Assembly: GCF_030410395.1 (NCBI RefSeq)
Contig: NZ_JAUHHF010000002.1
Location: 62,001 to 126,000 of the forward strand
DNA from: Zwartia panacis
GTDB lineage: Bacteria; Pseudomonadota; Gammaproteobacteria; Burkholderiales; Burkholderiaceae_B
DNA: 64,000 nucleotides
Direction: 5' to 3'
Shown piece after piece: positions 35,343-46,857 of this stretch. Positions within the stretch are counted from its first letter, which is position 1, and each line of letters begins with the position of its first letter. A program made the translations under genes and the position numbers. The notes under the pieces were generated by a model. The model worked only from the letters and a program-made list of their open reading frames with translations. It searched no databases and was not told the origin of the DNA.

Positions 35343-36817
35343 GTCCGATCTCCCCGTGAACCTGTCACACCTGTTTGAGTGGTTTTCGCAGCCAACGTCG
35401 ACCCGGGCACAATACCAGCAGCGCGAACGGGCTCATGGATGGAAAGATCTGCCGCACCTGAGCCCACGCCAGGTGCGCTCCTCATCAAACGCAAGATGTA
35501 GTAGACCCCTGCGCCAAACAATGAGAAATACACGACGACAAACGCGGCGAGCGAAAACGCGATGGCCGTCGCATCAATCGGCGAGTGTGAGTCCGCGGTT
35601 CGCAGCAGGTTGTACACGGTGAAGGGCTGTCGACCGACTTCGGTCACAATCCAGCCAGACAACACTGCAATAAAGCCGGAAGGCCCCATCAGGACAGCCA
35701 ATCTATGCATCAGCGGGGTGTCGTACAAGCGTCCGCGATAACGCAACCACAAACTCCAGAGCCCCACGCACAGCATCAACATGCCGATGCCCACCATCGA
35801 GCGGAAGGCGAAAAACACGATACCTAAAGGAGGACGGTCCGCCACAGGAAACTCTTTGAGACCTGGCACCACACCATCGAGTGAGTGCGTGAGAATGAGA
35901 CTGCTCAGATAGGGAACCTTGACTGCGTAATCAATTCTCTCTTCCTTGGCGTTCGGGATGCCAAATAAAACCAGCGGAGCACCTTTTTGAGTTTCGTAGT
36001 GTGCCTCGATCGCCGCGATCTTGGCAGGCTGATGCGCGAGGGTATTCAGTCCGTGGGCGTCGCCCGCCATGATTTGAATAGGCGCCACGATCGCCGCCAT
36101 CCACATCGCCATCGAAAACATCACGCGGGTCGCCTCGTGAGAGCCCGGTGAAGGCACTGCACCAGGCTCGCCCATGCGCTTGCGTTCTTTGAGTAAATGA
36201 AAAGCCGCGACGCTTCCCACCACAAAAGCAGTCGTCAGATAAGCCGCCAACAACATGTGGACCAGTCGATAGGGGAACGACGGATTAAAAATGACTTTGA
36301 ACCAGTCTTCGACAATAAATTGTCCGACATCGTTGATCGCATAACCAGCAGGCGTTTGCATCCAGCTATTGACGGACAGAATCCAGAAGGCCGACATGAA
36401 CGTGCCCAGCGCGACCATTGCGGTTGCGAAGAAATGCAGCTTGGGCCCTACCCGCGCCCGTCCAAACAGCATGACCCCCAGAAATCCAGCCTCCAGAAAG
36501 AACGCCGACATCACTTCGTAACCCATCAGGGGACCCAGTACAGGTCCGGTCTTGTCCGCGAAGACGCTCCAGTTAGTGCCGAACTCGTAACTCATCACGA
36601 TGCCGGACACCACACCCATCCCGAAGGCTACGGCAAAGATTTTTTTCCAATAGTTGAAAAGAGTCAGGTAGACCTCTTTTCCAGTCCAGAGATGGAGACC
36701 ATTCAAGACGGCCAGATAGCTGGCCAGCCCGATTGAAAACGCTGGAAACACAATATGAAAGCTGACTGTAAACGCAAACTGAATTCGGGCGAGCGTGACC
36801 GCATCTAACCATTCCAT
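35339..36817 (-). CDS. cydA: Cytochrome bd ubiquinol oxidase subunit I (CIO type)
   Basis: A 492-residue haem-bearing subunit of the bd quinol oxidase, which reduces oxygen to water with electrons from ubiquinol without pumping protons. The start at 36817 gives MEWLDAVTLARIQFAFTVS, with haem ligand His21 in FHIVFP. Later marks are YRLVHMLLAAY, GDAHGLNTL and GRQPFTVYNLLRT. The quinol loop around GLKEFPVADRPPLG is short, as in CIO-type enzymes. AAGGAG for this start lies in the last codons of rarA, whose stop codon is 4 nt upstream of the ATG. The frame is open further upstream but would run into rarA. Confidence 0.95.
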   Translation of the reverse strand: MEWLDAVTLARIQFAFTVSFHIVFPAFSIGLASYLAVLNGLHLWTGKEVYLTLFNYWKKIFAVAFGMGVVSGIVMSYEFGTNWSVFADKTGPVLGPLMGYEVMSAFFLEAGFLGVMLFGRARVGPKLHFFATAMVALGTFMSAFWILSVNSWMQTPAGYAINDVGQFIVEDWFKVIFNPSFPYRLVHMLLAAYLTTAFVVGSVAAFHLLKERKRMGEPGAVPSPGSHEATRVMFSMAMWMAAIVAPIQIMAGDAHGLNTLAHQPAKIAAIEAHYETQKGAPLVLFGIPNAKEERIDYAVKVPYLSSLILTHSLDGVVPGLKEFPVADRPPLGIVFFAFRSMVGIGMLMLCVGLWSLWLRYRGRLYDTPLMHRLAVLMGPSGFIAVLSGWIVTEVGRQPFTVYNLLRTADSHSPIDATAIAFSLAAFVVVYFSLFGAGVYYILRLMRSAPGVGSGAADLSIHEPVRAAGIVPGSTLAAKTTQTGVTGSRGDRT

Positions 36818-36821
36818 CGCA

Positions 36822-38138
36822 CTACTCCTTGGTTTTCTTCCGAGCTTGTCGATCCATTTCACGCAGATGCGAAAGCTTTTCTGCAATCTTTATTTCCAGG
36901 CCGCGAGGGACTGGCTGATACCAGCCTGGTTCGCGCATCCCCTCCGGCAAATACGTTTCACCTGCCGCATACGCGTCAGGTTCATCATGCGCATAGCGAT
37001 AAGCATGACCGTGACCAAGTTCTTTCATCAGTTTGGTCGGGGCATTTCGCAGATGAATGGGCACTGGCAAAGAAGCACTCTGTTTAATGAAAGCGACAGC
37101 TTGATTGTAGGCTTGATAACCCGCGTTACTCTTGGCTGCCACTGCTAAATATAAGGTCGCCTGCGCCAATGCCAGCTCTCCCTCGGGAGAGCCCAATCGC
37201 TCATACGTTTGAGCGGCATCATTGGCGATTTGCATCGCACGGGGGTCAGCCAGGCCGATATCCTCCCAAGCCATTCGTACGATCCTGCGGGCGAGATACT
37301 TCGGGTCGGCTCCACCATCAAGCATTCTCGTCAGCCAATACAGCGCTGCGTCAGGATTGGAGCCGCGCACGGACTTGTGAAGCGCAGAAATCTGGTCGTA
37401 AAAATTATCACCTCCCTTGTCGAAGCGACGCGCACTCATGCTCAATGCATTTTCAACAAGGCCGGCATCCACCCGAGTCGTATGTGCATTCTCTGCGGCA
37501 ACGCTGGCTTGTTCTAGCAAGCTCAAAAACCTGCGCGCATCACCATCTGCGTAACCAATCAACGTATCAATCGCGGCATCTTCAAAGCTGAGGTCTTTGA
37601 GAACGGTCTGCTGCGCGCGCGCCAGCAACTCGCGCAACTCAGTTTCATTGAGCGATTGCAAAACATACACCTGAGCCCGCGACAGCAAAGCCGCATTCAC
37701 CTCGAACGAGGGATTTTCCGTTGTAGCACCAATAAAGGTCACCAAACCCGACTCGACAAAGGGGAGCAAAGCGTCCTGCTGCGCTTTGTTGAAACGATGA
37801 ATTTCGTCGACAAACAATAGTGTCCGACGATGATATTGGTCCAGGGTGAGTTGTGCCTCGTCCATCGCCGCTCGGATTTCTTTGACGCCGGCAAACACGG
37901 CGGAGATGGCGATAAAGGCACAATCGAAAGCGTTGGCGGTCAATCGGGCAAGGGTTGTTTTTCCCACACCTGGCGGGCCCCACAAAATCATTGAATGCGG
38001 ACGACCGGACTCGAACGCGACACGCAAAGGTTTACCGGGTCCTAACAGGTGCTTTTGTCCAACCACCTCCTCAAGAGAGTGGGGACGCAGCGCCTCCGCC
38101 AACGGGGGTCTGGGAACGGCTTTAAATAAATCAGCCAT
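36822..38138 (-). CDS. rarA: Replication-associated recombination protein A (AAA ATPase)
   Basis: A 438-residue AAA+ ATPase of the RarA/MgsA/WRNIP1 family that acts at stalled replication forks. Walker A is [12 protein letters not shown] (around 52), Walker B is [10 protein letters not shown], followed by sensor 1 GATTENPSF, and the C-terminal tetramerisation half has [17 protein letters not shown] and [13 protein letters not shown]. Length is normal. It lies between lolA (39 nt) and cydA, whose ribosome site it contains. Confidence 0.96.
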   Translation of the reverse strand: MADLFKAVPRPPLAEALRPHSLEEVVGQKHLLGPGKPLRVAFESGRPHSMILWGPPGVGKTTLARLTANAFDCAFIAISAVFAGVKEIRAAMDEAQLTLDQYHRRTLLFVDEIHRFNKAQQDALLPFVESGLVTFIGATTENPSFEVNAALLSRAQVYVLQSLNETELRELLARAQQTVLKDLSFEDAAIDTLIGYADGDARRFLSLLEQASVAAENAHTTRVDAGLVENALSMSARRFDKGGDNFYDQISALHKSVRGSNPDAALYWLTRMLDGGADPKYLARRIVRMAWEDIGLADPRAMQIANDAAQTYERLGSPEGELALAQATLYLAVAAKSNAGYQAYNQAVAFIKQSASLPVPIHLRNAPTKLMKELGHGHAYRYAHDEPDAYAAGETYLPEGMREPGWYQPVPRGLEIKIAEKLSHLREMDRQARKKTKE

Positions 38139-38177
38139 CGTAAGAAATACAAATCTTGAACTTGGCTGAGCAAAACA

Positions 38178-38825
38178 TCATTGCATCCTGACGACATCCG
38201 CCCCTTTGGGGGGAATGAAGTCGAAATTGCTCGTAGACAGTCCGGGATTACGGATCAACGCGGACAACTCGACATGCGTGGTCTGACCAAAAGCATCCAG
38301 CAAAATGATCCGGTGCGGAATACCGTCTCTAAATCCAAGATCGACGTGTACAAAACCAGCATCGGCCTGTTTGGGTTTAGCACGCAGCCAGACCAGCATA
38401 TCTTTGTCCGGAAGTGGCATGACTTCGAACGACTGCTCAAGTGAACCTGAGCCGAACAAGATCGCAGCGGGTGAAGCCCCGATCGCCTGGTCCACCTTGC
38501 GCACGGTCACCTGGTTAAGATCAGGGTCAAACTGAAAAATTTCTTTTCCGTTCGACACGATCTGTTGTTCATAAGGCTTCAACACATCCCACTTGAAGCG
38601 ACCTGGTCGCATGAATAAAAACTTTCCCCGTTGAGCAGGTTTGGTTTGCCCTTGCGGCCCAACGGTGTATTGGGAAAAGTCGCCACTGGCCACTTGCACT
38701 TGTTCGACAAATGCCCTGAGCTGTTCTCGGGCATTCTGCGCATGCGCAGGCAGCGACGCAAAGACCCCGGCCAAGGCAAGCGTACCCGCCATCGCAAGTC
38801 GCCGCACTTTAGAGAGCTGAAGCAT
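38178..38825 (-). CDS. lolA: Outer-membrane lipoprotein carrier protein LolA
   Basis: A 215-residue periplasmic chaperone that takes lipoproteins from the LolCDE complex to LolB at the outer membrane. The signal peptide ends in PAHAQ (~30). LolA features are [37 protein letters not shown] (described here in part), [13 protein letters not shown] and the late [21 protein letters not shown]. It starts 5 nt after the ftsK stop, forming the common ftsK-lolA-rarA unit. Confidence 0.95.
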   Translation of the reverse strand: MLQLSKVRRLAMAGTLALAGVFASLPAHAQNAREQLRAFVEQVQVASGDFSQYTVGPQGQTKPAQRGKFLFMRPGRFKWDVLKPYEQQIVSNGKEIFQFDPDLNQVTVRKVDQAIGASPAAILFGSGSLEQSFEVMPLPDKDMLVWLRAKPKQADAGFVHVDLGFRDGIPHRIILLDAFGQTTHVELSALIRNPGLSTSNFDFIPPKGADVVRMQ

Positions 38826-38830
38826 TCGCG

Positions 38831-41215
38831 TTACTCCTCACGAGGAACGTTAGGGGCGAGAATTTCGCGATTTCCATTAGACTGCATCGTCGAAACCAAA
38901 CCGGAATTTTCCATTTGCTCAAGCAAACGGGCCGCTCGGTTGTAACCAATACGCAAATGACGCTGCACCAGAGAAATCGAGGCACGGCGATGCTTGAGCA
39001 CCACTTCGACTGCCTGATCGTACATCGGATCTGCTTCGGCATTCGCCATCCCGGTCACACTCCCCAGGCCGTCCCCGGTTTCACCCTCGGAACTTCCCTC
39101 AAGCAAACCATCGATATAGTCGGGCTCACCTTGTGACTTGAGTGATTCCACCACGCGATGGACTTCTTCATCCGAGACAAAGGCGCCATGCACGCGGACA
39201 GGTAATCCGGTACCGGGTGGCATGTAAAGCATATCGCCTTGTCCCAGCAAAGTCTCTGCACCCATCTGGTCAAGAATCGTACGCGAGTCGATCTTGGAAG
39301 AGACCTGGAAAGCGATCCGCGTTGGAATATTGGCTTTGATCAAACCGGTAATCACATCCACGCTTGGACGCTGTGTCGCCAGAATCAGATGGATTCCGGC
39401 GGCTCGCGCTTTTTGAGCCAAGCGCGCAATTAATTCCTCTATTTTCTTGCCGACGACCATCATCAAGTCTGCCAACTCATCGATCACCACGACAATCGTT
39501 GGCAATTCTTTCAGAGGCTCGGGGGCATCGGGGGTCAACGAGAAGGGATTAGGGATAGGCTCTTCACGTTTGATCGCCTCGCGGATCTTGTTGTTATATC
39601 CGGTCAGGTTACGCACCCCCAGTTTGCTCATGAGGCGGTAGCGTTTTTCCATTTCGCCCACGCACCAGTTCAGTGCGTTCGCCGCCTGCCGCATGTCTGT
39701 CACGACAGGGGCAAGCAAGTGCGGAATACCCTCGTATACGCTCATCTCGAGCATTTTCGGATCGATCAAGATCAGACGTGTCTGCGAAGCGTCTGCTTTG
39801 TACAAAAGAGACAAAATCATCGCATTAATACCCACAGATTTGCCAGAACCCGTAGTACCCGCAACGAGCAAGTGAGGCATCTTGGCCAGATCTGCCACGA
39901 CAGGATTGCCGGCAATATCCTTACCAAGCGCCATCGTGACCACCGAAGCGCTCGAATGGTAAACCTGGGAGCCCAAAATCTCCGAAAGCTTGACCATTTG
40001 GCGACGCGGGTTGGGCAATTCAAAACCCATCAGATTCTTACCAGGTATCGTCTCAACGACCCGAATACTGACCAGGCTCAAGGCACGGGCCAGATCCTTG
40101 GCCAGATTGACAATTTGGCTACCCTTGACGCCCGTCGCTGGCTCAATTTCATAACGCGTAATCACTGGGCCAGCCTGAGCCGCCACGACCTGGACCTCGA
40201 CACCGAAATCGGCCAGCTTTTTCTCAATCAGTCGGGAGGTGTATTCGATCGTTTCATCGGAAACCGTTTCGAAAGCTTCGCCCGGCTGATCAAGCAAGCT
40301 CAGTGCGGGCAAATCACCCGTCACAGTCGGCTCGACGAACAATGACTGTTGCTTTTCTTTTTGCACCCGCTCGGATTTTGGAACCGCGACAATCGCGGGT
40401 TCAATGCGAATAGGTTGCTCATGAACAATTTTTTCATGCTTGGCTTCGACCTGTTCGTGCCGCACGGCTTGCGCGACCTGACCCGCGCGACGATCCTGTC
40501 GGGCTGTCCTGCCCTCCTTGAGTTTGAACCACACCCACTCAAGGCCGGCGCCTACTTTTTCAGCGATGGCCAGCCAGGAAAAGCCAAAAAACAGACTGCA
40601 TCCAAAAAGGATTAAAGCCAACAAAATCAATGTACTACCGGAAAAACCAACGGCTGCGGACAGGAAACTGGACCAAGCATGTCCAATCACACCACCCGCT
40701 CCGCTGGTGAAGTCCGTGCGACCAGGTAACTGCATTCCCCAGGAGCTCAGGCGGTAGGCCTCCAGACCGACCGAACCCAGCATCACCATAAAAAAGCCAA
40801 TACCCTGCTCCCAGCGAACCCGGGCAAGTGTTTCCGGCTCTCCGCGAGTACGAATCTGATTCGCCAACCTGAGATAACCCGCGCGGACCCGGTGCAGCAA
40901 TAAAATCACCAGCCACCAAGCGGAAAAACCAAATAAATACAACAAGACATCGGAAATGTAGGCACCAATCAGACCGCCGCGATTATGCAACTCGGTCGCA
41001 TCACGTCCAAAAGAGTGCGACCAGCCAGGATCGCTCCCATTCCACGTCGCCAGGACGAGGGTTAACCAGGCGGCCAGGGCTGCAAAGACGATCCAGCGCG
41101 CCTCTCGAAGGATCGAGAGAATCCGGGTTTGCATCACCGAGGGCCCGTTTCGGGTATTTCGGGTCGTTCGCGAAGTCCGCGTAGTGGCTGGGGAAAGTCT
41201 AGGCATAGTCGCCAT
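38831..41215 (-). CDS. ftsK: DNA translocase FtsK
   Basis: A 794-residue membrane-anchored DNA pump that clears chromosome ends from the division septum and activates XerCD at dif. Four or five membrane helices occupy roughly residues 35-225, followed by a short charged linker (~225-300), then the RecA-like motor with Walker [15 protein letters not shown] and Walker [12 protein letters not shown]. The C-terminal gamma winged helix ([11 protein letters not shown] to the end) reads DNA polarity. The linker is short compared with E. coli FtsK. Start could also be the internal Met28. It is divergent from trxB, 34 nt apart. Confidence 0.96.
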   Translation of the reverse strand: MATMPRLSPATTRTSRTTRNTRNGPSVMQTRILSILREARWIVFAALAAWLTLVLATWNGSDPGWSHSFGRDATELHNRGGLIGAYISDVLLYLFGFSAWWLVILLLHRVRAGYLRLANQIRTRGEPETLARVRWEQGIGFFMVMLGSVGLEAYRLSSWGMQLPGRTDFTSGAGGVIGHAWSSFLSAAVGFSGSTLILLALILFGCSLFFGFSWLAIAEKVGAGLEWVWFKLKEGRTARQDRRAGQVAQAVRHEQVEAKHEKIVHEQPIRIEPAIVAVPKSERVQKEKQQSLFVEPTVTGDLPALSLLDQPGEAFETVSDETIEYTSRLIEKKLADFGVEVQVVAAQAGPVITRYEIEPATGVKGSQIVNLAKDLARALSLVSIRVVETIPGKNLMGFELPNPRRQMVKLSEILGSQVYHSSASVVTMALGKDIAGNPVVADLAKMPHLLVAGTTGSGKSVGINAMILSLLYKADASQTRLILIDPKMLEMSVYEGIPHLLAPVVTDMRQAANALNWCVGEMEKRYRLMSKLGVRNLTGYNNKIREAIKREEPIPNPFSLTPDAPEPLKELPTIVVVIDELADLMMVVGKKIEELIARLAQKARAAGIHLILATQRPSVDVITGLIKANIPTRIAFQVSSKIDSRTILDQMGAETLLGQGDMLYMPPGTGLPVRVHGAFVSDEEVHRVVESLKSQGEPDYIDGLLEGSSEGETGDGLGSVTGMANAEADPMYDQAVEVVLKHRRASISLVQRHLRIGYNRAARLLEQMENSGLVSTMQSNGNREILAPNVPREE

Positions 41216-41237
41216 TATAATTTGCTGGTCAATCTAG

Positions 41238-42906
<1,669 letters not shown>

Positions 42907-43498
42907 TCAGGGCGACAGGTTTTGGGGTCAAGTACGACACCAGCACGATGACGATAAAAGCGACAGGCGCACCAAACACGCCCGCAGCGATTGGCTGAAT
43001 TCCCCACCATAATTCGACGGGGGTGCTGCGCGGCACACCCAGCACGAGTTCGCGCAACCAAGCCTGGGTTTGCACCATATAGAAAACAGTCATCAACAAA
43101 CCCGAAACCATCCCGGCGGTAGCGCCCCACTGATTGGCGCGTTTCCAAAAAATACCCATCACAAGCACTGGAAAAAAGGTCGAGGCGGCGAAAGAGAAAG
43201 CAGCGCCCACCAGGAACAAGATGTCAGCGGGTGTGCGTGTCGCAGCCCAGGCCGCGGCAAACGCCACCACCAACAACAAGACCTTTGACAAAATCACCTG
43301 TCGTCCGCCCCCCATGCGTGATGACACCACACGCAACAGCGTGTCATGAGACAACGCGTTGGAAAGCGTCAACAACAAACCGTCTGCAGTCGACAGGGCA
43401 GCCGCCAACGCGCCCGCAGCCACCAGCCCGGAAATCACATAAGGCAAACCACCAATTTCAGGTGCGGCCAGCACAATCACATCGCCACCGATTTGAAT

Positions 43499-43534
43499 TT
43501 CTGAAAGTTGGACAATGCCATCATGGTTGAGATC
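43499..43534 (-). other. EF-hand-like calcium-binding loop codons in the symporter gene
   Basis: These twelve codons read D-L-N-H-D-G-I-V-Q-L-S-E. The Asp, Asn, Asp at positions 1, 3, 5, Gly at 6, a hydrophobic residue at 8 and Glu at 12 match the canonical EF-hand loop. It lies in a soluble loop between two membrane helices, with GD and IVLAAPE following. Confidence 0.7.
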
Positions 43535-44940
43535 CAGGATGCTGATGAGCGCCCGATCCACCGCCGACCAGGCACTCACCCAGGCCGGCAGATCAACAAA
43601 CGGCATACCGACAAGATTGTTGTATATCTCCGACTTCACCAGTATCGCCAGTGCCGGAGCCGTCATATAAAGAAGCAAAATGAATAATAAAGACCAAAAC
43701 ACCGATTGCCGCGCCGCCCCGACGGACGGTGTCGTCAGGGAACGCATCAGTATGTGTGGCAAACCCGCTGTCCCCAGCATGAGACAAAGGACTGTCGCGA
43801 GAAAATTGTTTCTGATCGCCTGGGGTGACTCTTCTGTTTTGCTGGAAAAGGGTTCCGCTTGCGGCATGGGCGGTGCAGCTCGCGCCGCGAAATCATCTCG
43901 CGCCTTGGTCCAGGCAGTACGCGCCGCTTCCACAGATTTTGGATAGGCGGCGTACTCACGCTCAAGTGAACGAATCTCAACCATCGGCGCATCGTTGGCA
44001 CGCGCACGCAGTAACTTGACGCTCAGCTGCTGCTTTTCAAACTCCCAAGACTCAGGCAGTTTGGAGATCCTGGACTGCATCAGATCAGCGCGACTTTGCC
44101 AGATATTTCTGACTTCCAGCTCAGCGGCGTCCTGGCTTAACACTTGCTCCCGTTCCACGACTTGGGTCAGCACTGAACTGGCGGCAAATTGCGGTATCGG
44201 ATCGCCAGTTTGTTTGACGGCCAGCCAGATGACTGGAACGAGATAAGCGATGACAAGAATGATGTATTGCCCAACCTGCGTCCACGTAACCGCCCGCATC
44301 CCCCCGAGAAACGAGCAAACCAAAACGCCACCCAAACCGATAAAAATCCCAAGCTCGAATGAAATGCCAGTCATCCGTGTCGTAATGATGCCCACTCCAT
44401 ATATTTGGGCGACCAGATAGGTAAAAGAACAAAGCACTGCGCACATCACCCCCACCAGGCGCGGCATATTTCCATCAAATCTTGCTCCCAGGAACTCGGG
44501 GATGGTGTAGCCACCAAACTTACGTAAGTAGGGTGCCAGCAACAAGGCGACAAGCACATACCCGCCTGTCCATCCCAATATGTAAGCCAGACCGTTGTAA
44601 CCGGACAGATAAAGGGTTCCGGCAACACCGATAAAGGAAGCGACGGACATCCAGTCCGCCGCGGTTGCCATGCCGTTGAAAATGGCTGGAACACGGCGGC
44701 CTGCAACGTAATATTCGACTGGATCGGAGGTGCGGCACATGATGCCAATACCTGCATACAGTGCGACCGTCGAAAGCAAAAAAGCGTAGCCAATCCACTG
44801 CCGCTCGAGTCCGAACACTTCGAGCATTGCCAGAAGGAGGACCAGGACCACAAAGCCCAACGTGTAGGCGGCATAACCGCGAAAGAGCTTCGCGTTAAAC
44901 GCCTTTTGCCGACCCAGTCCGGTCGTGTCTGAAATCCGAT

Positions 44941-45231
44941 TCAATTCTCTGCCGCCTGGGCAGCTCTGCGCTGCTGGTCCACACATTCCATCTTCCAGGC
45001 ATACACACCCACAAGAATCAGAAATGCAGACGGCGCACCGAAAGCAGCCGCCCAAAAGGGAAACGGCCATTCTAAAAACGTGAAGTCAGAAAACGACAGG
45101 GCGTAATAAGCCGGTAGAAAAGTGACAAGCGCCCAGATCGCAAGCAAAATACCGACCAGTCGCAGATTACTGCGCCAGTAGGGTGTCGATCTGCCAGAGT
45201 CGGGCTTAGCAATCATGAAGTTGTCAGGCAC
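44941..45231 (-). CDS. Symporter small subunit (DUF4212)
   Basis: A 96-residue protein with two membrane helices (about 26-48 and 58-80) and a WPFPFWAAAFGAPSAFLIL segment, matching the DUF4212 small subunits that are encoded just upstream of VC_2705-type symporters. Its stop overlaps the inferred TTG start of the large subunit. An ATG five codons in (MIAKPDSG) is an alternative start. Confidence 0.88.
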   Translation of the reverse strand: MPDNFMIAKPDSGRSTPYWRSNLRLVGILLAIWALVTFLPAYYALSFSDFTFLEWPFPFWAAAFGAPSAFLILVGVYAWKMECVDQQRRAAQAAEN

Positions 45232-45258
45232 GTAAAACTAAAGTCTGGGCCGCATGCG

Positions 45259-45291
45259 ACAACGGCCGACACCTGAAGTGCCAGCCGTTGT
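45259..45291. other. Inverted repeat upstream of the symporter genes
   Basis: Perfect 8-bp arms ACAACGGC (45259-45266) and GCCGTTGT (45284-45291) enclose an inner CAC/GTG stem. T-rich sequence follows on the plus strand, but no plus-strand gene ends here. On the minus strand it would lie in the leader of the symporter transcript. It could be an operator or a leader hairpin. The rest of the 266-nt gap to DUF1841 shows nothing else I can name. Confidence 0.4.
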
Positions 45292-45497
45292 GCGTTTCTT
45301 TTTTATTCTGAGTACTGCTTTTAACACTGCTTATTTTTATAATGCCGATGATGCTGGCGCGCCCTTTTTGAGCTTTGTCTCCTCACCTGCATGTCATGGA
45401 TTCTGCACCACAGTTCAACACACCGCATCAGGGAATGCCCTAATTCAGGGCCAAAAGTATCATTTTCTTTTCACTCACAGAGGTTTTAGCCCCATTT

Positions 45498-45926
45498 ATG
45501 TTCAATCCCTCGCGCGATCAGGTCCGCCAATTTTTCATCGATACATGGCGCAAACATCAAGAACTGCAAGTTTTGACTCCGCTTGAGGACATCGCACTGA
45601 ATTGGATCGAACAACATCCCGAATACCACGACGTCCTCATACAACCGGATGCCATGACCCGCGAATTTAACGTCGAGGAAGGTCGGACCAACCCCTTTTT
45701 GCATTTATCCATGCACTTGGCTATCGCAGAACAACTATCGATTGATCATCCGAGGGGTATTCGTCAGGCTTTCGATAAATTGGCATCGCGCACCGATCCA
45801 CATCATGCAGCGCATGAGATCATGGAGTGCCTGGGGCAAGTGGTTTGGGAGTCTCAACGCCTGGGGACCGCTCTGGATAGCGAGGCGTATATAGAACTAA
45901 TCAGACAAAGGGTCAGCCGAGACTGA
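45498..45926 (+). CDS. DUF1841 family protein
   Basis: A 142-residue cytosolic protein of the DUF1841 family, found in beta- and gamma-proteobacteria, function unknown. The opening MFNPSRDQVRQFFIDTW, the central NPFLHLSMHLAIAEQLSIDHPRG and the H-rich DPHHAAHEIMECLGQVVWE are its marks; the His/Glu clusters could bind metal, which is a guess. It ends in a hairpin and converges with two cytochrome c genes. Confidence 0.92.
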   Translation: MFNPSRDQVRQFFIDTWRKHQELQVLTPLEDIALNWIEQHPEYHDVLIQPDAMTREFNVEEGRTNPFLHLSMHLAIAEQLSIDHPRGIRQAFDKLASRTDPHHAAHEIMECLGQVVWESQRLGTALDSEAYIELIRQRVSRD

Positions 45927-45930
45927 CCCT
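45909..45930. terminator. Hairpin at the end of the DUF1841 gene
   Basis: Perfect 8-bp arms AGGGTCAG and CTGACCCT with a 6-nt loop span the DUF1841 stop codon. No strong T-run follows on either strand, so it may be a weak two-way terminator or only an RNA-stabilising hairpin between the convergent genes. Confidence 0.45.
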
Positions 45931-45939
45931 CAGAGCGAT

Positions 45940-46302
45940 TTAGCGACGGACGGACAACGGGCCTGGCTGGGCGGCGAGCCAAGCTGACACGTTTTTGATG
46001 TCCTGTGGGGACAATTGCTTGGCAAAAGCACCCATGATGGCATTTTTACGAACGTTGGCCGAAGCTGGAGCGCCAGAGGCGCCGCGCTGGTAGGCTTTGA
46101 GTGCGTGTACCAAAAAGTCGGCGTGCTGACCTGCCAGAATCGGGTAGGCGGGATCAACTGATTTCACTGCATCGGCGCCATGACAGGAGGCGCAGTTCAG
46201 CTTTTCCCAGACAGCTTTTCCAGCAGCCAGATCAGCAGCCTGTGCCAGCGTAGCCGAACCGAACAAAAGGGCCCCGGTGAGGGCGATCTTGATGTATTTC
46301 AT
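45940..46302 (-). CDS. Periplasmic class I cytochrome c
   Basis: A 120-residue precursor with a signal peptide ending in AQA (~22). The haem site is CASCH (37-41) and Met90 in NAIMGAFAKQLS is the likely sixth ligand. It resembles one half of a cytochrome c4 or a c553. It lies 12 nt downstream of a second cytochrome c gene, so the two are probably co-expressed and together may act like the two domains of c4. Likely electron donor to an oxidase. Confidence 0.93.
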   Translation of the reverse strand: MKYIKIALTGALLFGSATLAQAADLAAGKAVWEKLNCASCHGADAVKSVDPAYPILAGQHADFLVHALKAYQRGASGAPASANVRKNAIMGAFAKQLSPQDIKNVSAWLAAQPGPLSVRR

Positions 46303-46314
46303 ATAAGCCCCCGA

Positions 46315-46719
46315 TTATTTGAGATTTGCGTAGTAAGCAGCCAGATCGGCGATGTCCTGATCCGACAAGCTCTTGGAAATCGCATCCATCGTGGGATGAG
46401 TCCGCTCGCCTGTTGCATAGGCACGCAAAGCAACCTGAATGTACTTGTCATTTTGCCCGGCGATCTTGGGGACTGAATACACCTCAGGGAAACTGGCGCG
46501 GTAGCCAGGGATCCCATGGCAACCAATACACATTGACACTTTGGCCTTGGCGGCTTCGATGTTGCCTTTTGGGGGGTCTGCTGCGAGGACCGGAAAGGCC
46601 ACTGCACAGGTGCCTGCAAGGGCCAATCTGGCGACCTTGGCCGAGAACGGCAGATGCATCGAGGCGCGCTTGGTCGTCGCACCAACAAACAGAGACTTCA
46701 AATTGTTCGGAAACTTCAT
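46315..46719 (-). CDS. Periplasmic class I cytochrome c
   Basis: A 134-residue cytochrome c with haem site CIGCH (64-68) and probable Met ligand at 111 in HPTMDAISKSLS. The N-terminus drawn is unusually long before the signal sequence (about residues 25-47, ending VLAAD); an internal ATG at residue 21 would give a standard signal peptide, so the start is uncertain. It is the first gene of a two-cytochrome unit. A short inverted repeat (CCGGGA/TCCCGG, 46750-46766) lies in its leader. Confidence 0.92.
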   Translation of the reverse strand: MKFPNNLKSLFVGATTKRASMHLPFSAKVARLALAGTCAVAFPVLAADPPKGNIEAAKAKVSMCIGCHGIPGYRASFPEVYSVPKIAGQNDKYIQVALRAYATGERTHPTMDAISKSLSDQDIADLAAYYANLK

Positions 46720-46857
46720 AATCGACTCTTGGTCTGGCAGGGAAAAGTCCCGGGATCATCTCCCGGCCGCAAAACGTTAGGATTGTACGATAATTGGGAA
46801 AAATAGACTTTAAATATGTACTGCGACCGACCCTGATCACCTTCATTTTGGCAAATA

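Noticed and set aside
45254-45586. 110-codon plus-strand frame before DUF1841
   Set aside because: It overlaps the start of the conserved DUF1841 gene by 89 nt in another frame and has no family features.
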